Shown: one piece after another, positions 52,548-60,759 of the stretch
How the letters are laid out: every line of letters starts with the position of its first letter
How positions within the stretch are numbered: the first letter of the stretch is position 1
From: Rhizobium sp. BK196
GTDB lineage: Bacteria; Pseudomonadota; Alphaproteobacteria; Rhizobiales; Rhizobiaceae
Length of the DNA stretch: 64,000 nt
NCBI RefSeq assembly: GCF_014193255.1
Contig: NZ_JACHZB010000009.1
Span: forward strand, 1 to 64,000
Direction: 5' to 3'
Program-made: the position numbers and the translations under genes
Notes under the pieces: generated by a model
The model's input: only the letters and a program-made list of their open reading frames with translations
What the model was told of the DNA's origin: nothing
The model's database searches: none

Positions 52548-53623
52548 CAGACCGATCCCGTGACGGTTGCGAGTTCGACGCGTTCACCCGTCTCAACCGA
52601 GCGGGCGATGGCGACCATGGCGCGGATGGAGGCGATCCCGTCCTCTATATCGGCGCCGCGCATCGGCGCACCGTTCAGCACGGTATCGGCAAGACCTTCC
52701 AGCTGGCGGCGGAAGAAGTGCCCGTCGGCTCCTAGAGGTTTTCGGGTCGTCGCGTCCTTTTCGTGAAAGATCTCGACTTCGCTCGCTCTGAGGTACCAGG
52801 GATTGAAGGTCTTGGCGATCACCGAACCGTTTTCGCCATAGAGCTGGAAGCCCTCATGCCAGTCCATGCGGACCGCGACCGTCAGATCGAGATGACCGAG
52901 CGCGCCATTGGCGAATTCGGCTTCCACGAACCAGCAATAGGCGCCGGCACGCTCGAGAAGGCGGGCTCGCACCGCGACGATCCCACCACACAGAAAACGG
53001 GCGGTATCGACGAGATGCGAGCCATGCGCCAGCATGAAATACTGGCGTAGGTCAGCCTTGGGATTTCCGGAGGGTTTCCTCGCGAATTTGCTGGTGATCG
53101 GCAGCGGCTGGACCGCATCGGTATTGGTGTAGCGGTGGGTGGAGTCGCAGTACCATGCTTTCAGCGCGAAGATCTCGCCGATATCGTCACGGACAAAATC
53201 CCGGGCAGCCTCCAGCGCCGGGTCGAAACGCTTCATGTGACCGACCTGCAGCACTTTGCCGGAGCGCTTCACGGCGTCGGCGAGCGCCCGGCCTTCCTCG
53301 ATCGTAACACCAGTGGGCTTCTCGCAGAGCACATGCTTTCCAGCATCGAGCGCCTTGATCGACATCGGCACGTGATAGGCGTCTGATGTGGCGATGATGA
53401 CGGCTTCGAGCTCGGGATCGGCGAGCATCGCGTCATAATCGGCGTACATCTTCTGTGGTTCGTACGTCGCACCCATTCGCGCAAGCAAGTCGGGTGCTGC
53501 ATCGCAGATGGCGTAGAGGTCGGCATTCCTGGCTTTCACGCAGGATTCGAGATGGGCGAACTGTGCGATCGGGCCGCAGCCGAGCACGCCCACACGCAGC
53601 CGGCGGTCTTCCTTACGGATCAT
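52547..53623 (-). CDS. Gfo/Idh/MocA-family oxidoreductase
   Basis: The protein has 358 residues, with an N-terminal Rossmann fold (RVGVLGCGPIAQFAHLE), the catalytic-loop motif CEKPTG and the later HGSHLVDTARFLCGG with His-x-x-x-Asp. It is an NAD(P)-dependent dehydrogenase of a sugar or cyclitol. Start ATG 53623 follows GAGGGAGAAG and lies 10 bases from the stop of the next isomerase gene. With two isomerases of the same operon it fits an oxidation-elimination or oxidation-isomerisation scheme on an intact glycoside or sugar. Confidence 0.87.
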   Translation of the reverse strand: MIRKEDRRLRVGVLGCGPIAQFAHLESCVKARNADLYAICDAAPDLLARMGATYEPQKMYADYDAMLADPELEAVIIATSDAYHVPMSIKALDAGKHVLCEKPTGVTIEEGRALADAVKRSGKVLQVGHMKRFDPALEAARDFVRDDIGEIFALKAWYCDSTHRYTNTDAVQPLPITSKFARKPSGNPKADLRQYFMLAHGSHLVDTARFLCGGIVAVRARLLERAGAYCWFVEAEFANGALGHLDLTVAVRMDWHEGFQLYGENGSVIAKTFNPWYLRASEVEIFHEKDATTRKPLGADGHFFRRQLEGLADTVLNGAPMRGADIEDGIASIRAMVAIARSVETGERVELATVTGSV

Positions 53624-53633
53624 GACTTCTCCC

Positions 53634-54455
53634 TCAGGCGCCGTAGCGGCGCATCGTTTCACGGTTCGCCCGGACGGCTGCCACGGGATTGGCGGCGGCC
53701 GTGTCTGATTCCTCTTCCAGGACCAGCCAGCCATTGAAGCGCGGCGCAGCGGCGACGATGTCGATCACGGCGGGCGTATCGCAGACCCCCTTGCCAAGCA
53801 TGGCCCATTTGCCGTTCGCATCGACGTCCTTGAGGTGCAGATATCGGATGCGGTCCTGATAGGTTCGCAGCGTATCGAGAATATCCCCATGGCCGCGCAG
53901 GATATGGCCGGTATCGGGCACCCAGCCGACGAGGTTCTTATCGATAAGCGAAAAGATCCGGTCATAATCGGCACGGTCGAACAGCAGCGTATTGTGGTGC
54001 GAGCTTGGATGCACGGCGATATCCACGCCCGATGCCTTGCCCAGTTCGCCGGCCCGATTGTAGAATTCCGAAGCGATTTCGAATTTCGCTTCCCGCGGTC
54101 CTTCCGAGACAGCCGTCGCCGAGCCGATCGAAACGAGGGCGCCGGGAAAGGCGGCCACGAAATCGATCCAGCGCTGTGTGGTTCTGAGGTCGTTGTCGAT
54201 CTCTTGCCTGACAGTAAAGCCGCTTTTCGAGCCCATCGCGAAAGACACGAGCGTCAGGCCATGTTTCTTCAGGCTTGCGGCGAAATCGTCGGGACGGTCT
54301 GCGTAGTGGCCGATCATCGTGTCGGTGATTTCGATGCCCGCATAGCCGCCCTTCGCAATGGCATCCAGCAGATCGTCCGGGCGGCCATTCCAGCTTTTCC
54401 CGAGCATTTCCCAGGTGAATGTCTGGCAGCCGACTTTCAGGTCTCTGATACTCAT
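53634..54455 (-). CDS. TIM-barrel sugar isomerase/epimerase (inosose dehydratase-like)
   Basis: This 273-residue xylose-isomerase-like TIM-barrel protein has KVGCQTFTWEMLGKSWNGR at the start. Metal-site residues are seen in VDIAVHPSSHHN, WVPDTGHILRG, YLHLKDVD and WLVLEEESD. The last four motifs line up with the Glu-Asp-His-Glu metal set, except that the first is His in place of Glu. It is the first gene of the six-gene operon. IolE-like dehydratases and 3-keto-glucose-type isomerases are the closest known kinds by pattern. Confidence 0.82.
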   Translation of the reverse strand: MSIRDLKVGCQTFTWEMLGKSWNGRPDDLLDAIAKGGYAGIEITDTMIGHYADRPDDFAASLKKHGLTLVSFAMGSKSGFTVRQEIDNDLRTTQRWIDFVAAFPGALVSIGSATAVSEGPREAKFEIASEFYNRAGELGKASGVDIAVHPSSHHNTLLFDRADYDRIFSLIDKNLVGWVPDTGHILRGHGDILDTLRTYQDRIRYLHLKDVDANGKWAMLGKGVCDTPAVIDIVAAAPRFNGWLVLEEESDTAAANPVAAVRANRETMRRYGA

Positions 54456-54501
54456 GGCTCATTCCTCGATGCGATGATCGGATGGATTTTCCGCATGGTT
54501 T

Positions 54502-54513
54502 ATAAAAATTTAT
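54502..54513. promoter_or_regulatory. ATAAA-AA-TTTAT palindrome between divergent operons
   Basis: A 12-base inverted repeat lies in the 155-base gap between the isomerase (minus) and Gfo/Idh/MocA (plus) genes, 47 and 98 bases from the two starts. It is a candidate operator, perhaps for the LacI-type regulator encoded at 56.7 kb. Confidence 0.4.
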
Positions 54514-54610
54514 CGCGCGTCAAGAAATAATATGGTCTATAGCGATTGTCGCGGCAGCGATCCCCATCGATGATGGGCGAAACATCTGAAATTGGTGGGG
54601 AGGCCAATTC

Positions 54611-55759
54611 ATGAAAGCATATCCGGGAACGAGGCTGGGCATCGGCGTTATCGGCTGCGGCAATATCTCGATGACCTACCTTCGTAATGCTGCCCTGTTT
54701 GCCGGAGTCGAATTGAGGGCCTGTGCCGACATCTCATCCGACATCTCGGCGCTGAGGGCGAAGGAATATGGCATCCGGGCGATGGAGGTCGACGCGCTCT
54801 TGGCAGACCCCGAAGTCGGCCTTGTCCTGAACCTCACGATCCCGGCCGTTCATTTCGACGTGACGATGTCGGCACTTTCTGCGGGCAAGCACGTCTTCAC
54901 CGAAAAGCCGCTTGCGACGTCGGCCGCCGAGGGCCGCAAGCTGGTGGCTGAAGCCAGACGTCGCGGTCTTCTGTTGGGTTCGGCTCCCGATACATTCCTC
55001 GGCGCCGCCGGCAGGCGCGCACGAGGCCTGATGGATGCAGGTGCGATCGGTCGCCCGGTCAGCGGCACCGCCTTCATGTTCGGCCGCGGCATGGAACATT
55101 GGCATCCCAATCCGCAATTCTATTATCAGCCCGGTGGCGGGCCGATGTTCGACATGGGTCCCTATTATCTGACGATGCTGGTCAATCTGCTCGGGCCGGT
55201 GAAAAGCGTCATGGCAATGGCGACGAAGGGCCAGGAAGAACGGCTGATCACGGCCGACGGCCCCTTCAAGAATATGAGGTTCAAAGTGGGCACGCCGACC
55301 AACGTGCTCTCGCTTCTCGAGTTTCAATCCGGCGCAACGGTGAATTTCGGCACGTCGTGGGACGTCTTCCGGCACTCCAATCATCCGATCGAGCTGCACG
55401 GTACGGAAGGTTCGTTGCGCTTGCCAGATCCCGATACGTTCGGCGGAACGGTCTCGCTTTCCGAGCGTGGTGCCGAATGGAAGAATTTCGAAAGCGAAGG
55501 CGAGTTGTATGGCGCTTTGAACTGGCCATATAGCGCTCCCGACCGCGCCAATTATCGCATGCTGGGCGTTGCCGATCTCATCCGCGCGCTTGGCGAGGGC
55601 AGGGCGCCGCGCGCCTCCGGCGATTTGGCCCTTCATGTTCTCGAGATCATGGAGGCGACCTTGGCATCCAGTGAGGCCAGGAGCGCGGTTGTGATTGCGG
55701 GTACAGTCGCACAACCGCAGCTGCTCGGCGAAGACGAAGCCCGCAGCCTGCTTGCTTGA
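54611..55759 (+). CDS. Gfo/Idh/MocA-family oxidoreductase
   Basis: This 382-residue protein has a Rossmann fold (GIGVIGCGNISMTYLRNA), the TEKPLA loop near 96-101, and MFDMGPYYLTMLVNLLGPV, where the His-x-x-x-Asp pattern is replaced by M-G-P-Y. It is a distinct paralog of the dehydrogenase in the facing operon, suggesting two successive or substrate-specific oxidations. GGGGAGG lies upstream of the ATG. The esterase gene follows after 9 bases. Confidence 0.86.
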   Translation: MKAYPGTRLGIGVIGCGNISMTYLRNAALFAGVELRACADISSDISALRAKEYGIRAMEVDALLADPEVGLVLNLTIPAVHFDVTMSALSAGKHVFTEKPLATSAAEGRKLVAEARRRGLLLGSAPDTFLGAAGRRARGLMDAGAIGRPVSGTAFMFGRGMEHWHPNPQFYYQPGGGPMFDMGPYYLTMLVNLLGPVKSVMAMATKGQEERLITADGPFKNMRFKVGTPTNVLSLLEFQSGATVNFGTSWDVFRHSNHPIELHGTEGSLRLPDPDTFGGTVSLSERGAEWKNFESEGELYGALNWPYSAPDRANYRMLGVADLIRALGEGRAPRASGDLALHVLEIMEATLASSEARSAVVIAGTVAQPQLLGEDEARSLLA

Positions 55760-55768
55760 GGTGAAACG

Positions 55769-56722
55769 ATGAACGATCGATTGGACGCCGGCGCCGCGCA
55801 TGTCCTGGCGCTCGGCCGCGCCGCAAACCAGCCACCCTTTGAGCGCGGGACGGTGAACGAGGCGCGCGCCGCCTATGACGCGGGTTGTCCGACATTGCAG
55901 GGCGATCGCGAGCCGGTCGCGGCCGTCGAGGACAGAACAATTGCAGGGACGGGCGGCCCGATCTCGGTCAGGATCTATCGAGGCGTGGGTGCGCCAGACG
56001 CGGATGCGCCGGCACTTCTTTACCTTCACGGTGGCGGCTGGGTCGTCGGCACGCTTGAATCCCATGACGAGATCTGCCGGTGGTTTGCAAATATCGGCGC
56101 CTGTGCGGTATTTTGTCCTGACTATCGGCTGGCCCCCGAGCACAAGTTCCCGGCGGGTTTGGAGGATTGCGTATCGGCTCTTGCCTATATGGTGGAGCAG
56201 GCAAGCGCGCTCGGTATCGATCGAGATCGCATTGCCGTCGCGGGCGACAGTGCCGGCGGCAATCTGGCTGCTGTCCTGTCGCTTCTCTCGCGGGATGGCG
56301 TTGCCCAGAAAATCTCGGCGCAACTTCTGCTCTATCCCAACACCGATGCCGGACAGACGGCCGACAGCTATGTGAGGTTTTCAGAAGGATACGGTTTGAC
56401 GACCTCAACGATGCGCTGGTTCCGGGATCACTACGTCCGCGATGCGGCCGATATCGGTGACTGGCGCGTCTCACCCCTGCGTGTTGGAAATGTCGCGGGC
56501 GTGCCACCGGCCTTCGTTGCGATTGCAGGCCATGATATCCTTGCAGACGAAGGTAAAGCCTATGCCCGCCGGCTTGCCGAGGCGGGTGTCCCTGTCGTCC
56601 TGCGGCATTGGCAGGACCAGATCCATGGCTTCGTTTCCATGGGGCGGCATATTCCGGCGGCGCGGCAAGCGGTGGAAGAGGCGGTTGCCGGATGGCGCAG
56701 CCTCGTCGATCACGCCGACTGA
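55769..56722 (+). CDS. HSL-family alpha/beta hydrolase (esterase)
   Basis: This 317-residue protein has the hormone-sensitive-lipase oxyanion motif HGGGW at 87-91, nucleophile Ser161 in GDSAGG, and late Asp and His in AGHDILADEG and QIHGFVSMG. It is complete and cytoplasmic (no signal). Together with the Gfo/Idh/MocA gene it forms a two-gene operon; removal of an acyl group from an imported sugar ester is plausible. Its end overlaps the end of the convergent LacI gene by 13 bases. Confidence 0.87.
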   Translation: MNDRLDAGAAHVLALGRAANQPPFERGTVNEARAAYDAGCPTLQGDREPVAAVEDRTIAGTGGPISVRIYRGVGAPDADAPALLYLHGGGWVVGTLESHDEICRWFANIGACAVFCPDYRLAPEHKFPAGLEDCVSALAYMVEQASALGIDRDRIAVAGDSAGGNLAAVLSLLSRDGVAQKISAQLLLYPNTDAGQTADSYVRFSEGYGLTTSTMRWFRDHYVRDAADIGDWRVSPLRVGNVAGVPPAFVAIAGHDILADEGKAYARRLAEAGVPVVLRHWQDQIHGFVSMGRHIPAARQAVEEAVAGWRSLVDHAD

Positions 56723-57735
56723 CGCATCACCAATGTACCGTCGAGGATGATTTTTCGCGCGACAACCTTTGTGGCCTCATTGTCTTCATCCAGCATCGAC
56801 AGCAGTGTGTCGACGCTACCGCGCGCCATGGCGGTGAAGTCTTGCGCCATTGTCGTCAATGGCGGGCAGGTATAGCGGCTGAGAGGGTGGTCGTCATGGG
56901 CGGCGATGCGAAGATCGCTGTCGCTTCGGCGGCCGACGCGAAGGCCGCGCGAGTGGGCGGCTGCCATTGCACCGAAGGCGAGGCGATCGTTCGCGCAGAG
57001 AATCGTCCTACCCGGGAGCGTTCCGGCCGCGATCATTGCGTCGGTCTGCTCGTATCCCATACGTTCGAAATCCCAGCCATAATTCTCAGTGGCGCCAAAC
57101 ACGACCGGTTCGAAACCGAGCGACTTGATCGTGGCGATATAGCTTGCCAGCCGCTCCCCAGAATTGTGATTGACATGCGGAATGTCGAAATATGCAGGCG
57201 GCTCGCCCGATCGGCAAAGATAGTCGACAATCGTCGCAACGCTTTGGGCGTTGTTATTGCCAATGAAGGGCGTGTCGCCTTCGATGAACGTATCGAAGTA
57301 GACAATGGGAATGCTCTCCCGGAGTTTTTCAAAGATCCCTGGCTCGGAAGAGAGACCAAGAGGCGCGATGATTGCACCGGCAGCCTTCAAGGACAGAAGT
57401 GTGTTCACAGCCTCGGCTTCGAGATCCGGCAAGCCATGAGACGAAATGACGATCGGCCAGTAACCTTCACCACGCACGAGCAATTCCAGACGGTTGACCA
57501 TTTCGGCATAGAATGGATCTGTGATGACAGGCACGAGAATGCCAATATTCCGTGTCCTTTTGCGATTAAGGTTGCGGGCATACAGGTTCGGCCGGTAGTC
57601 CGATGCCGAGAGAGCGTCCTCAATGCGTTTGCGCGTCCCCGGCTTTACGCTGCTCGGGTTATCGAAATACCGGGAAAGCGTTGGACGAGAAACGCCACAG
57701 GAGCGGGCGAAATCGTCCATGGTTTTGATCGTCAT
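56710..57735 (-). CDS. LacI-family transcriptional regulator
   Basis: This 341-residue protein has an N-terminal LacI helix-turn-helix (MDDFARSCGVSRPTLSRYFD) and hinge helix, followed by a periplasmic-binding-like effector domain from about residue 62 (RNIGILVPVITDPFYAEMVN). The unusual HTH residues S-R-P-T-L-S-R-Y-F differ from the common V-S-x-x-T-V-S-R-x-L-N. ATG 57735 is chosen; alternatives exist at 57792 and 57720. It probably senses the sugar handled by the adjacent operons at 49-56.7 kb. Confidence 0.88.
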   Translation of the reverse strand: MTIKTMDDFARSCGVSRPTLSRYFDNPSSVKPGTRKRIEDALSASDYRPNLYARNLNRKRTRNIGILVPVITDPFYAEMVNRLELLVRGEGYWPIVISSHGLPDLEAEAVNTLLSLKAAGAIIAPLGLSSEPGIFEKLRESIPIVYFDTFIEGDTPFIGNNNAQSVATIVDYLCRSGEPPAYFDIPHVNHNSGERLASYIATIKSLGFEPVVFGATENYGWDFERMGYEQTDAMIAAGTLPGRTILCANDRLAFGAMAAAHSRGLRVGRRSDSDLRIAAHDDHPLSRYTCPPLTTMAQDFTAMARGSVDTLLSMLDEDNEATKVVARKIILDGTLVMRQSA

Positions 57736-57894
57736 CTTCCTTGGCAATTCTGGTTGCACTGCGCCAAGGCTCGTCTGCGTCAGATATCGCAAAGGCGGTC
57801 AGTGTGGGGGCTTTCGAGTTGCGTTTGTAGCCTGAGAATATCGCATGCGCAAAATTTTTTGTTACATGAAGAACAATTGGATAGTTGGCCGCCT

Positions 57895-58656
57895 CTACAC
57901 ATAGCGCACTTCGACGCCCAGCTTGTCCAGTCGACTGCGAATCCCGTGCGGCATGGCGGTGTCGGTAATGATCAGATCGACGCGGGAAAGCGAAAATGCC
58001 TTGGACGAAGCGCCAATATCCCACTTGCTGGAATCCGCCACGAGAATGACGCGCCTCGCCATGCGGACGAGATTGCGTTTTGTGCGCGCAATGTCTTCCG
58101 AGACATCGACGACATCGAATGCGTGATCGATGGCGTGAGCGCTGAGGAACGCCTGGTGGGCAACAAGACCGCCGACCGCCTTATCGGAATCCGAGACGAT
58201 CGTGCTGACGGTGCTGGGAAAGACCCGGCCGCCTATCATATGCACGTCCAGCCCCGGCCGATACATCAGATGCTGCGCGATATTCATGGCGGTTGTGGCC
58301 ACCACGACGTTATTGACCGGGGGCATTTGCATGGCGACCTGCAGCAGTGTCGAGCCGCTGTCGAACACAATGGACTGATTGTCGATGATCTGGCGTGCGG
58401 CCATCTGCGCGATGCGACGCTTGGCATCGAAATTGCGGTTCATCCGTTCTTCGAAGGCTGCCGCGGGCGAGCTGGCAGGTAATGCGATCGCGCCGCCATG
58501 CGTTTTGATGAGCAGCTTCTTGGCATCCAGAATTTCCAGGTCGGATCTGATGGTCACCTCCGAGACGCCGAAGTTTTCCGCCAGCTGCGTGGTGCGCGCT
58601 TGGCCGGTCCGCTGAAGTTCCAGCATGATCTGATGTCGCCGTTGTTCCGCAAGCAT
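57895..58656 (-). CDS. DeoR-family transcriptional regulator
   Basis: This 253-residue DeoR/GlpR-type repressor has an N-terminal winged helix (RRHQIMLELQRTGQARTTQL, then FGVSEVTIRSDLEIL). The DeoRC sugar-phosphate-sensing domain has FDSGSTLLQVA and VADSSKWD signatures. ATG 58656 is chosen. It is divergent from the aldolase-kinase-ABC operon; repeated CGAAA/TTTCG boxes lie in the gap and inside its own upstream region, suggesting control of both and autoregulation. Confidence 0.88.
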   Translation of the reverse strand: MLAEQRRHQIMLELQRTGQARTTQLAENFGVSEVTIRSDLEILDAKKLLIKTHGGAIALPASSPAAAFEERMNRNFDAKRRIAQMAARQIIDNQSIVFDSGSTLLQVAMQMPPVNNVVVATTAMNIAQHLMYRPGLDVHMIGGRVFPSTVSTIVSDSDKAVGGLVAHQAFLSAHAIDHAFDVVDVSEDIARTKRNLVRMARRVILVADSSKWDIGASSKAFSLSRVDLIITDTAMPHGIRSRLDKLGVEVRYV

Positions 58657-58693
58657 GTGTGACCCCGAATTCCTTTCGATGACGGTACCTGGC

Positions 58694-58838
58694 TTTCGAA
58701 AATCGAAAATCCAGGGCACACCCTTTTTGCTCAAAAGACGCGATGAAGGGCGGCGTGAGTAGATGTCCAGTCAACGTTGAAGTCATTTTAGATCAAAACG
58801 AAAGGAATCGAAATATTGAAAGTTCGTTTATTTTCGAG
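58694..58838. promoter_or_regulatory. DeoR-type operator region with repeated CGAAA boxes
   Basis: CTTTCGAAAATCGAAAAT (58694-58711) lies just upstream of deoR. Further along, CGAAA occurs at 58799 and 58809 (10 bases apart), TGAAA at 58817 and TTTTCGA at 58831. A plausible plus promoter is TTGAAA (58816-58821), 17 bases, TTAGGC (58839-58844). Boxes overlapping the promoter fit repression. Confidence 0.5.
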
Positions 58839-58884
58839 TTAGGCTTTCAGCGAGCAATCAAATTTGTGGAGGGACAGCATCGAA

Positions 58885-59685
58885 ATGGGCCTTGGAACCA
58901 AGATTCGCCTGTCACGGCTGTTTTCACATCCGTCAGGGCATTTGTTCGGTGGTGCAGTCGACCACTTCGTTGGCTATGGCAACGTGCGAGAGGGCGGCCT
59001 GGCGGATCTGCCTGACGCTCTAAAGCGGGTGATGGCCGGAGAGCCGGACTATATCAGCATTCAGCCTGGTGCTGCGCGCCACTTGTGGCCCGCCTATGCC
59101 GGCAAGGCCGCTTTGGTCATTCAAGCCGGTTGCTTTACGCCGGACGACCGAATCCGTCAGCTGATCGCGACCCCCGAGGATGCGGTACGCTACGGTGCCG
59201 ATGCTCTGGCCGTTGCCATTCCGGTGCGCGGCAATACGGAAGGCGAATATATTCGCTGGCTCACCGACACCGTCAACGCCGCCGCTCGCTTTGAAATGCC
59301 GGTCGTTGCGCATGTCTATCCCCGCGATTATTCAAACGGCGGCAAGATCGTCTTCACTCCGGACGAAATTGCCTATGCTGTGCGGATCGGGTTTGAGACC
59401 GGCGTTGACGTGATCAAGGTCGGGTACACCGGGGATTTCGACTCTTTTCAGGAAACCGTCGCCACGTGCCCGGTTCCCATCGTTATCGCTGGCGGTCCGA
59501 AGACGGAAAATCTGCTCGGGGCTCTGACTCAGACCTTCGATGCATTGCGTGCGGGGGCAAAGGGTGCCGTGGTGGGGCGAAACCTCTGGGGGCACGGCGA
59601 CACGACGATGGCGGCTCGCGCCTTCAAGTTCGTCATTCACGGCGGTATGGCACCGCAAGAGGCGCTCGCTGCCGCGGGCGGTTGA
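58885..59685 (+). CDS. Class I aldolase (DeoC/LsrF-type)
   Basis: This 266-residue TIM-barrel aldolase of the DeoC/LacD/LsrF superfamily has AVDHFVGYG near 24-32 (the D-H-G-x-x-x-G entry motif), QAGCF, Schiff-base Lys178 in VDVIKVGYTGD, and the phosphate-binding IAGGPK with VVGRNLWGH. It should cleave a keto-sugar phosphate. GGAGGG precedes ATG 58885; a TTG at 58864 is an unlikely alternative. A PfkB kinase gene follows with 3 bases between, so kinase and aldolase act in sequence. Confidence 0.85.
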   Translation: MGLGTKIRLSRLFSHPSGHLFGGAVDHFVGYGNVREGGLADLPDALKRVMAGEPDYISIQPGAARHLWPAYAGKAALVIQAGCFTPDDRIRQLIATPEDAVRYGADALAVAIPVRGNTEGEYIRWLTDTVNAAARFEMPVVAHVYPRDYSNGGKIVFTPDEIAYAVRIGFETGVDVIKVGYTGDFDSFQETVATCPVPIVIAGGPKTENLLGALTQTFDALRAGAKGAVVGRNLWGHGDTTMAARAFKFVIHGGMAPQEALAAAGG

Positions 59686-59688
59686 CAG

Positions 59689-60627
59689 GTGGTACGCAAC
59701 CTTCAGGTTCTAGGCTTCGGCGCTCTGGCGATCGACGATATCATCTATGTCGATCGACCGCTGAGTGCCGGCAAGGGGAAGGTGACAAGTCGCACCCAGG
59801 ACCACGGCGGCAATGTCGCGACGGCCCTTGTTGCGGTCGCAAAGCTTGGGGGGCGGGCCGGTTTCATCGGCTGGCTGAGCGATCAGCCTCTTACCGATAT
59901 CAGCGCCCGCGAGCTTGAACGGCATGGGGTCGATATATCCTTTGCGCCGCGTCGCGCCGGTGCCCGGCCAATACGGTCGGTGATCACGGTCGGACCCGAA
60001 GGTGACAGGTTTATCGCCTATGACGATGATGTACCGCACGGAACCTCCGAGGCCCTGACCGATAAAATTCTTGCACAAGCCCAGGTGCTGTTGATCGACG
60101 GCTATGCCACCCACGCCGATACGATCGTTGCGCGCGCCCGCATGCTCGGCCTTGCGGTGGTGGCAGACATTGAATGGACGATCGGGCCTGCGACGGAACG
60201 ATTGATAAGCCTGTCCAACCATCTGGTATTGCCACTGAAATTTGCTCAGACTTATTCCTGCGAAACCGATCCGACGTTGATCCTGCACGAGCTTTGGTCC
60301 GATGATCGGACCGCAGTCGTTCTGACCGACGGTGAACGAGGATCCTATGTCAGGCAGGCGGGGGACGCCGTTTTTTGGCATGTTCCGGCCTACGAGGTTA
60401 AAGCAGTCGACACGACGGGCGCCGGAGATTGCTTTCACGGCGCTTATGCTTTTGCGCTGACACAGGGAAAGCAGCCTGTCGACTGCGCCGTTTATGCAAC
60501 TGCCGCAGCGGCGATCTCGGTGACTGGCCCCGGTGGCCGCATGGCGCTGCCGGATCAAAGCGCCTGTCTCGCGTGGCTGGCGAGGGAAAATGCACCCGTG
60601 CCCAGGCCGGTTGTGCCGCAAGGCTGA
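59689..60627 (+). CDS. PfkB-family sugar kinase
   Basis: This 312-residue ribokinase-fold enzyme has GGNVATALVAVAKLG (the G-G-N substrate motif), GERGSY, and the C-terminal catalytic DTTGAGDCFHGAY with the G-A-G-D Asp. GTG start at 59689, 3 bases after the aldolase stop. Phosphorylating a ketose or ketose-1-phosphate for the aldolase is the natural inference. Its ends are clean and the family length is normal. Confidence 0.88.
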   Translation: MVRNLQVLGFGALAIDDIIYVDRPLSAGKGKVTSRTQDHGGNVATALVAVAKLGGRAGFIGWLSDQPLTDISARELERHGVDISFAPRRAGARPIRSVITVGPEGDRFIAYDDDVPHGTSEALTDKILAQAQVLLIDGYATHADTIVARARMLGLAVVADIEWTIGPATERLISLSNHLVLPLKFAQTYSCETDPTLILHELWSDDRTAVVLTDGERGSYVRQAGDAVFWHVPAYEVKAVDTTGAGDCFHGAYAFALTQGKQPVDCAVYATAAAAISVTGPGGRMALPDQSACLAWLARENAPVPRPVVPQG

Positions 60628-60759
60628 GAATCCGTCACACTGGTGTCCTGGACGATCGGATTTGTGCTGCGCAAATGACGGTTTCGGTTCAATCCGAAAC
60701 AGCGCCGGGGAGGGGCTGGCTTCAGGATTGGATGGCGACGATACTAAGGAGGAAGTGCC

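Noticed and set aside
54734..56323. 529-codon minus-strand frame across the Gfo/Idh/MocA and esterase genes
   Set aside because: It spans two genes on the other strand, both with intact catalytic motifs, and has no domain of its own.
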